From contig JABHYI010000262.1 of the NCBI GenBank assembly GCA_018656255.1, positions 1-6,753 on the forward strand: a DNA stretch of 6,753 bases, written 5' to 3'. The notes below the pieces were generated by a model. It ran no database searches and had not been told where the DNA came from. It was given only the letters and a program-made list of their open reading frames with translations. Source of the DNA: Bacteroidota bacterium (GTDB lineage Bacteria > Bacteroidota > Bacteroidia > Flavobacteriales > Flavobacteriaceae). A program made the position numbers and the translations under genes. Below, in pieces: positions 1 to 6,086 of this stretch (within the stretch, counting starts at the first letter, position 1; each line of letters starts with the position of its first letter).

Positions 1-91
1 AAAATTAATGTCTTTTAAATGCGCTTTTTTTTTATTTGAAAATTAAACTCTTATAATTTTTTTTAAAAATTGGAATTTGTATTTTTAATCT
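1..91 (+). promoter_or_regulatory. AT-rich leader upstream of the RSH gene
   Basis: This non-coding stretch is almost entirely A/T, with a T9 tract at 25-33 and a T8 tract at 57-64. A TTTG at 35-38 followed about 15 bases later by TAATTTTT (54-61) loosely resembles the Bacteroidetes -33/-7 promoter pair (TTTG and TAnnTTTG), but the final G is missing and the spacing is short, so the promoter call is weak. No coding sequence or RNA gene is visible. The tail of an upstream gene cannot be recognised; a TAA at 6-8 could be its stop, but that is unsupported. Confidence 0.3.
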
Positions 92-2296
92 ATGACAGAA
101 ATTGATATAGAGCAGGAAAACAAAGCTATAGCAAAACAGTATAAGGAGCTTCTCAAGATAAGTTATCGTATCTTATCTAGGGAAGATAAAAAACTCATAC
201 GCTCTGCCTTTGATGTTGCTGTAGATGCACACAAACACCAGCGCAGAAAAAGTGGTGAGGCTTATATTTTTCATCCTATTGCTGTGGCTAAAATTGTGGC
301 CAGTGAGATTGGACTTGATGCCACATCTATTGCTGCTGCCCTACTTCATGATGTTGATGAAGACACCAAATACACCTTTACAGATATTGAACAACTATTT
401 GGAGAGACTGTTGCTCGTATTGTACAAGGGCTAACAAAAATTTCAAAAATGCCTTATGAGGGTGATGTGTCACTGCAGGCAGAGAATTTCAGAAAAATGC
501 TTTTAACCCTTAATGAAGATATTAGGGTTATCATTATAAAAATTGCAGATCGGTTGCATAACATGCAAACAATGGATGCTATGCCAGGCTACAAGCAAGA
601 AAAAATTGCAAGTGAGACTTTGTATATCTATGCTCCGATGGCTCATCGTATCGGTTTGTATAAAATAAAATCTGAGCTAGAAGATTTGAGCTTAAAATAT
701 ACAGAGCGCGAAATATATGATGACATTCTAAGTAAAATCAAAGATAGTAAAGAAGAACAAGATGCTTATATCAAAGCATTTTCAAAGACTATTAAAGATT
801 CTCTAACTGCTGAAAATTTAACCTACGAAGTAAAAGGAAGACCAAAATCAATTTATAGCATACGCAGAAAGATTGTGGCTCAAAACGTGAGCTTTGATGA
901 GGTCTATGATAAGTTTGCAGTGCGTATCATATACAAAAGTGATCTTGCCAATGAAAAATTCTTGGCCTGGAAAATCTATAGCATTGTTACAGACAACTTT
1001 CGTCCCAATCCAGTGAGGTTAAGAGATTGGATCTCTTCTCCAAAATCTACAGGTTATGAGGCCCTGCACATTACTGTAATGGGTCCAAAAGGCAAATGGG
1101 TAGAAGTACAAATACGTAGTGAGCGTATGAATGAGATTGCAGAAAAAGGGTTTGCTGCTCACTACAAATACAAAAATGAGGATAGTGATGAAGGGGGGCT
1201 TGATCAATGGCTTAATAAATTACAAGACACACTAGAGAATCAAGATATCAGCGCCGTAGATTTTGTAGAAGAATTTAAACTCAGTCTTTATGCAAAAGAG
1301 ATTTTTGTATTTACACCCAAGGGAGATTTATATTCACTGCCCAAGGGCGCCTCTGCCTTAGATTTCGCATTTCATATACATACAGAAGTGGGAATGCACA
1401 CAAGAGGTACAAAGGTTAATGGGAAATTAGTTCCTTTGAGTCACGCACTGCAAAGTGGAGACCAAGTAGAGGTAATAACCTCCAATAATGCTAAACCAAC
1501 TGCCAACTGGCTAGATTACGCATCTACAAGTAGAGCGCAATCAAAAATCAAATCTTCTCTCAAAGAAGAGCGTAAGAATATCGCAAATGATGGTAAAGAA
1601 ATACTGCGCCGTAAGTTAAAGTCACTTAAGATTAATCTTGATGATAAAACCATAAACCAATTAATTCAATTTTATAAAGTAAAAACAAGTCTTGATTTAT
1701 TTTATAGAGTGGGCGCTGGTATTATTGACAATAAACAATTAAAAGATTTTGCAGCCTCCAGAGCAAATGTGTTGGTGAGTTTTATTAAAAATAAAATTAG
1801 AAAACAACCCAATCAAAGTGATGTAAATAAAGAAGAAATTACCGAGAAATTTGATCAATTGGTTTTTGGAAAAGATGAGCAACAACTAGATTACAAAATA
1901 GCAAGTTGTTGCAATCCAATTGCTGGAGATGATGTGTTTGGTTTTTTAACCGTGACAGAAGGAATTAAAGTACACAAGAAAAATTGTCCAAATGCCGTTC
2001 AGCTCCAAGGAAGTTATAATTACAGAATTCAAAAAGCAAAATGGATAGACTCCTCTCAAAGAGAATTTAAGGCAGAGCTACTGATCACTGGAATTGATGC
2101 TCTGGGCCTAGTTAATAACGTGACTAAAGAAGTGTCAAACAATTTAAACATAGACATGAAACGGGTACATTTTGACACCGATGACGGTATATTTAAAGGA
2201 AAAATTGTGGTGGTAGTTAAAAACAAAAATATTCTTGATAACTTGGTTCAAAACATTAAAAAAATAAACGGAATTGATAAAGTAACTCGTTTGTAA
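92..2296 (+). CDS. relA/spoT: Bifunctional-type (p)ppGpp synthetase/hydrolase, RelA/SpoT (RSH) family
   Basis: Cytoplasmic enzyme that makes and degrades the stringent-response alarmone (p)ppGpp. At 734 residues it has the full long-RSH layout. The N-terminal HD hydrolase domain (about 40-195) has H61, the HDxxED motif H86-D87/E90-D91, and D153-R154 in an ADRLHNMQT segment. The synthetase domain (about 240-365) has the GRPKSIYSI segment (249-257), D273, GYEALH (321-326) and VEVQIR with E338. A TGS domain (about 401-464) follows, then a helical region, a conserved-cysteine/zinc-finger domain with C606-C607, H628 and C632, and a C-terminal ACT domain (about 658-734). Both catalytic centres look intact, so both activities are expected, as is usual for the single long RSH of Bacteroidetes. 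Residue 89, inside HDxxED, is Asp where Val/Ile/Ala is usual. The ATG is the first start after an in-frame TAA at 86-88; there is no Shine-Dalgarno. Family assignment is very secure; the balance of the two activities is inferred. Confidence 0.97.
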   Translation: MTEIDIEQENKAIAKQYKELLKISYRILSREDKKLIRSAFDVAVDAHKHQRRKSGEAYIFHPIAVAKIVASEIGLDATSIAAALLHDVDEDTKYTFTDIEQLFGETVARIVQGLTKISKMPYEGDVSLQAENFRKMLLTLNEDIRVIIIKIADRLHNMQTMDAMPGYKQEKIASETLYIYAPMAHRIGLYKIKSELEDLSLKYTEREIYDDILSKIKDSKEEQDAYIKAFSKTIKDSLTAENLTYEVKGRPKSIYSIRRKIVAQNVSFDEVYDKFAVRIIYKSDLANEKFLAWKIYSIVTDNFRPNPVRLRDWISSPKSTGYEALHITVMGPKGKWVEVQIRSERMNEIAEKGFAAHYKYKNEDSDEGGLDQWLNKLQDTLENQDISAVDFVEEFKLSLYAKEIFVFTPKGDLYSLPKGASALDFAFHIHTEVGMHTRGTKVNGKLVPLSHALQSGDQVEVITSNNAKPTANWLDYASTSRAQSKIKSSLKEERKNIANDGKEILRRKLKSLKINLDDKTINQLIQFYKVKTSLDLFYRVGAGIIDNKQLKDFAASRANVLVSFIKNKIRKQPNQSDVNKEEITEKFDQLVFGKDEQQLDYKIASCCNPIAGDDVFGFLTVTEGIKVHKKNCPNAVQLQGSYNYRIQKAKWIDSSQREFKAELLITGIDALGLVNNVTKEVSNNLNIDMKRVHFDTDDGIFKGKIVVVVKNKNILDNLVQNIKKINGIDKVTRL

Positions 2297-2302
2297 TTTT
2301 GC

Positions 2303-2310
2303 TATTTTTG
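2303..2310 (+). promoter_or_regulatory. Candidate Bacteroidetes -7 element upstream of fur
   Basis: TATTTTTG is an exact match to the Bacteroidetes consensus TAnnTTTG. It lies just after the RSH stop codon and would place transcription start near 2317, giving a fur leader of about 110 bases. No TTTG or TTG occurs at the usual 17-23-base spacing; the nearest candidates are at 2290-2293 (too close) and 2274-2276 (26 bases away). The call therefore rests on the -7 box and its position. Confidence 0.4.
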
Positions 2311-2319
2311 ACCCTTAAG

Positions 2320-2337
2320 ACCTAAAACAATTTAGGT
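2320..2337 (+). repeat. Perfect 7-bp stem-loop at the RSH/fur junction
   Basis: ACCTAAA (2320-2326) and TTTAGGT (2331-2337) are exact reverse complements around a 4-base ACAA loop. No T-run follows, so it is a poor intrinsic terminator for the RSH gene. If the -7 box at 2303-2310 is used, the hairpin would lie within a few bases of the 5' end of the fur transcript, where such structures can protect mRNA. A third copy of ACCTAAA at 2372-2378 could compete for TTTAGGT. The role is unknown. Confidence 0.45.
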
Positions 2338-2348
2338 GTTAGATTTAA

Positions 2349-2402
2349 GTATTGATTGTAATAATATCATTACCTAAAGGTTGTTAAAAGTTACATCAAT
2401 AC
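2349..2402 (+). repeat. 12-bp inverted repeat (single bulge) in the fur leader
   Basis: The left arm 2349-2361 (GTATTGAT, one extra T, GTAA) is complementary to the right arm 2391-2402 (TTACATCAATAC). This gives 12 base pairs with one bulged base around a 29-base loop. It is the longest complementary pairing I found in the intergenic DNA of this window. It ends 24 bases before the fur ATG, so it could form a leader RNA structure or be a spaced pair of protein sites. It does not resemble any riboswitch class I can name. Confidence 0.4.
2358..2373. promoter_or_regulatory. Candidate operator (Fur/Per-box-like palindrome) upstream of fur
   Basis: GTAATAATATCATTAC is a 16-base near-palindrome in which seven of eight base pairs match. 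Its A/T-rich core with ATNATTA-type half-sites resembles binding boxes of Fur-family regulators. It lies 53 bases upstream of the start of a Fur-family gene, and autoregulation is common in this family. It overlaps the left arm of the larger inverted repeat. In such AT-rich DNA some palindromes occur by chance, so this is a candidate only. Confidence 0.3.
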
Positions 2403-2411
2403 CGCTAAGCG
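2403..2411. repeat. Short palindrome CGCT-A-AGCG before fur
   Basis: A perfect 4-1-4 palindrome adjoins the right arm of the preceding inverted repeat and ends 15 bases before the fur ATG. It stands out as GC-rich in an AT-rich gap. With a one-base spacer it cannot fold as a hairpin, so if functional it would be a DNA-level site or part of the translation initiation region. Function is unknown. Confidence 0.25.
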
Positions 2412-2426
2412 ATTCATTGCCAAACC

Positions 2427-2885
2427 ATGAGTTTAAAAACTGAAGCAAATAATCAAGATATTGTAAAAAATGTATTTACTGCATTTTTAGAGACAAAAGG
2501 GCACCGTAAAACACCCGAACGCTTCGCTATACTCCAAGAAATATACGATCAGGAAGAACATTTTGATATTGAATCTTTATATATCATAATGAAAAACAAA
2601 AACTATCGTGTAAGCAGAGCAACCCTATACAACACTATTGAATTATTGCTAGAATGTTTATTGGTGCGCAAGCATCAATTTGGCCAGAATCAAGCACATT
2701 ACGAAAAATCATATTTTGATAAACAACACGATCATGTTATTCTAGACAATGGAGAAGTCATAGAATTCTGTGATCCAAGAATACAGAATATTAAAAAAAC
2801 CATAGAAGATGTTTTTGATATTACCATATCTAAACACTCGCTATATTTTTACGGAACAAAAAACACAACCAACCCAAAGCAATAG
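2427..2885 (+). CDS. Fur-family transcriptional regulator lacking the CxxC zinc motif
   Basis: Cytoplasmic, presumably dimeric metal-responsive repressor of the Fur/PerR/Zur family, 152 residues (typical length). The winged-helix domain covers about 12-85: the KTPERFAIL segment (28-36) and recognition helix [13 protein letters not shown] (62-74) match the family pattern. The dimerisation/metal domain keeps most expected ligands: H45, H91, E93, HDH at 101-103, E113 in VIEFCDPRI and H137 in KHSLYFYG. The CxxC that normally follows HDH (as in HDHLICxxC) is gone: the sequence runs [14 protein letters not shown], one residue shorter than expected. Only two cysteines remain (C77, C115) and there is no C-terminal CxxC. 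The subclass (iron, zinc or peroxide sensor) cannot be settled from sequence. The start is fixed by an in-frame TAA at 2406-2408. purA begins 17 bases after the stop, suggesting co-transcription, and palindromes upstream suggest autoregulation. Confidence 0.93.
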   Translation: MSLKTEANNQDIVKNVFTAFLETKGHRKTPERFAILQEIYDQEEHFDIESLYIIMKNKNYRVSRATLYNTIELLLECLLVRKHQFGQNQAHYEKSYFDKQHDHVILDNGEVIEFCDPRIQNIKKTIEDVFDITISKHSLYFYGTKNTTNPKQ

Positions 2886-2902
2886 GGAAATACATTACAA
2901 TT

Positions 2903-4174
2903 ATGGCAGTAGACTTACTACTTGGATTACAATGGGGAGACGAAGGAAAAGGAAAAATCGTCGATGTACTAACAGCAGATTATGATATCATTGCTCGCTT
3001 TCAAGGAGGTCCTAATGCAGGACACACCCTAGAGTTTGATGGTATTAAACACGTTTTAAGGACTATTCCATCAGGAATTTTTCACAAAACAGCCATGAAT
3101 GTCATTGGCAATGGTGTTGTGATAGACCCAGTTGTTTTTGTAAAAGAATTGGAAGGTTTAGATCAATTCGATATAGACTACAAAGCCAAGTTAATAATAT
3201 CAAGAAAAGCACACCTTATTTTGCCTACCCACAGGCTCTTAGATGCAGCAAGTGAAGCCAGTAAAGGTAAAGCAAAGATTGGCTCTACATTAAAAGGTAT
3301 AGGACCTACCTATATGGATAAAACCGGTAGAAACGGAATTCGTATTGGTGATCTAGAAATGAAAGACTGGAAAACAAAATACCGCCAATTGGCCAACAAA
3401 CATGAGTCAATGATTTCGTTTTATGATGTACAGATACAGTATGATCTAGATGAAATGGAAGCTGAATTTTATGAGGCTGTAGAACGCCTTAAAGAATTGA
3501 CATTTATTGACAGTGAGCAGTATTTTCATGAGGCAATAAAAGCTGGGAAAACAATATTGGCAGAAGGCGCTCAAGGATCTTTACTTGATATTGATTTTGG
3601 AACATACCCATTTGTAACATCTTCAAACACAACAGCGGCAGGTGCTTGCACAGGTTTAGGAATTGCGCCAAATAAAGTAAAAGAAGTATACGGAATCTTT
3701 AAAGCTTATACCACTCGTGTTGGCTCTGGCCCATTCCCTACCGAACTTTTTGATAAAGTAGGTGTTGAAATGGCAAAAATAGGACGTGAATTTGGAGCGG
3801 TAACTGGAAGGCCAAGACGTTGTGGATGGTTAGATTTAGTAGCTTTAAAATACACCTGTGAGGTAAATGGAGTTACTCAATTAAACATGATGAAAGGAGA
3901 TGTACTCTCCGGATTTAGTACCCTTAAGGTATGTACTGCATACAAATACAAAGGAGAAACCATCACCCACCTACCCTACAACATCGAGCCAGAAAATGTA
4001 ACGCCAATCTATACAAGTTTTCCTTGTTGGAAAGAGGATTTAACAAAGATGAGAGCAGCTTCTGAGTTCCCTAAAGAACTAAACCAATACATTGATTTTC
4101 TAGAAAAAGAATTAGAAATACCAATAAATATAGTTTCAGTAGGTCCAGATAGAACCCAAACAATACACCGTTAA
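2903..4174 (+). CDS. purA: Adenylosuccinate synthetase
   Basis: Catalyses IMP + aspartate + GTP to adenylosuccinate, GDP and phosphate, the first committed step from IMP to AMP. At 423 residues it is near the usual bacterial length (about 430) and complete. Residues line up almost position for position with the E. coli enzyme: the GDEGKGK P-loop at 12-18 with catalytic D13, H41 in GPNAGHT, IMP-site T129 and R143 around KGIGPTYMDK, Q224 in EGAQGSLLDIDFGTYP, TSSNTTA (239-245), RVGSGPFPTE, TGRPRRCGWLD (301-311) with R303 and R305, K331 in MMKGDVLSG, and the C-terminal SVGPDRTQTI segment that forms part of the GTP site. The start matches the family N-terminus (MAVDLLLGLQWGDEGKG). It follows fur by 17 bases and is probably in the same transcript. 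In E. coli this enzyme is inhibited by ppGpp, relevant to the RSH gene upstream. Confidence 0.98.
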   Translation: MAVDLLLGLQWGDEGKGKIVDVLTADYDIIARFQGGPNAGHTLEFDGIKHVLRTIPSGIFHKTAMNVIGNGVVIDPVVFVKELEGLDQFDIDYKAKLIISRKAHLILPTHRLLDAASEASKGKAKIGSTLKGIGPTYMDKTGRNGIRIGDLEMKDWKTKYRQLANKHESMISFYDVQIQYDLDEMEAEFYEAVERLKELTFIDSEQYFHEAIKAGKTILAEGAQGSLLDIDFGTYPFVTSSNTTAAGACTGLGIAPNKVKEVYGIFKAYTTRVGSGPFPTELFDKVGVEMAKIGREFGAVTGRPRRCGWLDLVALKYTCEVNGVTQLNMMKGDVLSGFSTLKVCTAYKYKGETITHLPYNIEPENVTPIYTSFPCWKEDLTKMRAASEFPKELNQYIDFLEKELEIPINIVSVGPDRTQTIHR

Positions 4175-4189
4175 AAAAAAGCAGTTGTT

Positions 4190-4231
4190 TTTTAGTATAT
4201 TTTGATTTGAATTGGGAGTAGTATACTAAAA
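4190..4231. repeat. 10-bp inverted repeat between purA and the OstA-like gene
   Basis: TTTTAGTATA (4190-4199) and TATACTAAAA (4222-4231) are perfect reverse complements separated by 22 bases, with arm centres 32 bp apart, about three helical turns. The right arm also overlaps a separate perfect palindrome, TAGTATACTA (4219-4228), whose half TAGTATA recurs in direct orientation at 4193-4199. The repeat ends 15 bases before the OstA-like start codon. It may be a regulator site or an AT-rich hairpin closing the purA transcript; an adjacent A8/T6 pair (4173-4180, 4188-4193) could add to a weak terminator. No clear TAnnTTTG promoter is present in this gap. Confidence 0.4.
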
Positions 4232-4246
4232 CAGTACAAAAATATA

Positions 4247-6016
4247 TTGCAAAAAAAGATACCACATATAGGTTTATTGCTACTGCTCCTTTTTACAGGA
4301 GTTACTCTAGCGCAACCCAGTCAAGAAACAGATAAAACCAAGGTGGACATTCAATCTGGGTATCTAGAACGAAAGCCAGAATTACCAGATGCTTTCATAT
4401 ACACTCAAGACACAGAAGGACAGGTATACATTGTCCATGAAGGTATTAAAATGTGGTGTAATCAAGCCTATGTGTATTTAAAAGACAACTTTGTAAAAGC
4501 CTATGGTGAGGTTAAAATAAAACAAGGTGATACTATTTCCATGAATAGTAATTATGCAGAGTATAACGGCAATACTCAATTTGCATTTGCAAGCGGTGAT
4601 GTTATCTTCAAAGAACCCCAAACAACACTTAAAACAGATACCCTTTACTTTGATAGAGTAAAGCAAGAGGCCTACTACAGAAGCGGTGGTACTGTAATAG
4701 ATACCGCCAGTACACTAACCAGTAGAATTGGAAGGTATTACGCAGAGCAGAAAAACTACCAATTTACAAGTGATGTAAAGATTGTAAACCCAAAATACAC
4801 TATAAACTCTCAGCAACTTGATTTTTATTCGCAAACGGGTGCTAGTTACCTCTACGGCCCATCTACCATAGTAAGTGACTCCAGTACTGTGTATTGTGAG
4901 CGTGGTTTTTATGACACTAGAGAAGATACCGGTTATTTTGTAAAAAACTCTAGAGTAGATTACCAAAGCAGAACACTTTATGGAGATAGCATTTACTTTG
5001 ACAGAAATAAGAGTTTTGCTTCTGCTACCAACAATATTAAAGTAATTGATACCAGTAATCAAAGTATTATACTTGGGCATTATGCAGAGGTTTTCAGACA
5101 AAAAGATTCTGTTTTTATTACCAAACGAGCCCTGGCTATAACCCTTCAAGAACGTGATTCTGTATACATACATGCAGATACATTACAAATTACAGGAAAA
5201 CCAGACAATAGAATTCTTAAAGGTTTTTACAAAGCACGCTTTTTTAAAGAATCAAGTAACCCACAGCAAGCACCAACCAGCGGCAAGTGTGATTCTATAT
5301 TTGTAAACCAGAAAAAAGGAATCACAAAACTTATACATCTACCTGTTCTTTGGACTGGAGAAAACCAGATGACAGGTGATACCATTCATTTAATAAATGA
5401 TACCAGAACAGAGCAACTTGACACATTAAAGGTATTTAATAATGCGTTTTTGATTCAAAAAGATTCTTTGGGATATAATCAAGTAAAAGGAAAACGCCTT
5501 ATTGGCCTATTTACCAACAATGAGCTAGACACTATAAACATTGACCAAAATGCACAAGTAATTTATTTTGCGCGTAACGATAATGACGAGCTCATTGGTA
5601 TAAACAACACTGTATCTAGCTCCATACAGATGTATATGGAAAATCAAGAAATTGAAGGAATACGTTTTATTAAAAAGGGAACTGGGAAAATATACCCACT
5701 CTCAAAACTACCTCCAAAGGCAAGAATATTGTCAGGTTTTGGTTGGCGAGCTGAAGAACGATTACAAAATAAAGACGCATTATTTGATGGAAAACCGCTA
5801 CCCCTACTACCAAAAATAAAAGGTATTGCGCTACCAAAATTTCAAGAAGCTTTTTTTGATGAAAAAAGTCAAGAACAATTAAATCTTCCAGAGGCATCAA
5901 AATTAAATCCTGACGTTTTTAAAAATAGACCCCAGGACAATCCTATGCAGGAAACTCCTGGAGGAGAAAATGACACCTTAGATCAAAAAGACAAGATAAA
6001 ACCCGAGTATCATTAA
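4247..6016 (+). CDS. Exported OstA/LptA-like protein, probable LPS transport component
   Basis: Likely periplasmic member of the OstA/LptA superfamily, the beta-jellyroll fold that carries lipopolysaccharide from the inner to the outer membrane. The 589-residue product begins with a signal peptide: basic QKKIPH, hydrophobic run IGLLLLLLFTGVTLA and likely cleavage after A22; there is no lipobox cysteine. Residues about 84-333 are a ladder of beta-strand units recurring every 27-32 residues, each ending in a G/S/N-x-V/I-x-hydrophobic strand (V119, V150, V177, I208, V237, I264). A DxLYFD-type motif recurs (131-136, 247-252). The rest, to about 545, continues beta-rich, and the tail (about 550-589) is polar, proline-rich and probably disordered. 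The LptD beta-barrel is absent and it is about three times longer than E. coli LptA. The start is TTG, chosen because an in-frame TGA lies at 4208-4210, no ATG or GTG intervenes, and TTG gives a complete signal peptide. Exact role in an Lpt bridge is inferred. Confidence 0.82.
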   Translation: MQKKIPHIGLLLLLLFTGVTLAQPSQETDKTKVDIQSGYLERKPELPDAFIYTQDTEGQVYIVHEGIKMWCNQAYVYLKDNFVKAYGEVKIKQGDTISMNSNYAEYNGNTQFAFASGDVIFKEPQTTLKTDTLYFDRVKQEAYYRSGGTVIDTASTLTSRIGRYYAEQKNYQFTSDVKIVNPKYTINSQQLDFYSQTGASYLYGPSTIVSDSSTVYCERGFYDTREDTGYFVKNSRVDYQSRTLYGDSIYFDRNKSFASATNNIKVIDTSNQSIILGHYAEVFRQKDSVFITKRALAITLQERDSVYIHADTLQITGKPDNRILKGFYKARFFKESSNPQQAPTSGKCDSIFVNQKKGITKLIHLPVLWTGENQMTGDTIHLINDTRTEQLDTLKVFNNAFLIQKDSLGYNQVKGKRLIGLFTNNELDTINIDQNAQVIYFARNDNDELIGINNTVSSSIQMYMENQEIEGIRFIKKGTGKIYPLSKLPPKARILSGFGWRAEERLQNKDALFDGKPLPLLPKIKGIALPKFQEAFFDEKSQEQLNLPEASKLNPDVFKNRPQDNPMQETPGGENDTLDQKDKIKPEYH

Positions 6017-6044
6017 TTTATTTTACGGGCAAACATACCTGTAT

Positions 6045-6052
6045 TACATTTG
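6045..6052 (+). promoter_or_regulatory. Candidate Bacteroidetes -7 element for the aminotransferase gene
   Basis: TACATTTG matches the consensus TAnnTTTG exactly and lies 34 bases before the TTG start, predicting a transcript start near 6059 and a short leader. The expected -33 TTTG is not present; TTTTA at 6021-6025 is the nearest approximation. This suggests the aminotransferase gene can be transcribed independently of the OstA-like gene. Confidence 0.4.
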
Positions 6053-6086
6053 TTAGTCTCTATTTTTACAATCTAGTTATAGCCCA

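Noticed and set aside
25..33. A T9 tract as the tail of an upstream terminator
   Set aside because: No hairpin precedes it within the window; the sequence is simply AT-rich.
225..434. A 69-codon open frame in another frame of the RSH gene
   Set aside because: It is fully inside the conserved HD domain and is a leucine-rich shadow translation without its own signals.
1193..1198. A G6 run inside the RSH gene, unusual in AT-rich DNA, considered as a slippage or phase-variation site
   Set aside because: The run is short, encodes part of a variable linker (DEGGL) after the synthetase domain, and the frame is intact on both sides.
4173..4193. A8-GCAGTTG-T6 after purA as an intrinsic terminator
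   Set aside because: The stem would be A-T only and too weak on its own; it is mentioned only as a possible contributor within the larger inverted repeat.
4715..5173. A 152-codon open frame on the minus strand within the OstA-like gene
   Set aside because: Its product has no recognisable domain and reads as the antisense of a well-supported coding frame; no promoter or family match is visible.
6024..6043. A possible 6-bp stem (TACGGG with CCTGTA) after the OstA-like gene as a terminator
   Set aside because: It needs a G-U pair, has an 8-base loop and is not followed by a T-run.
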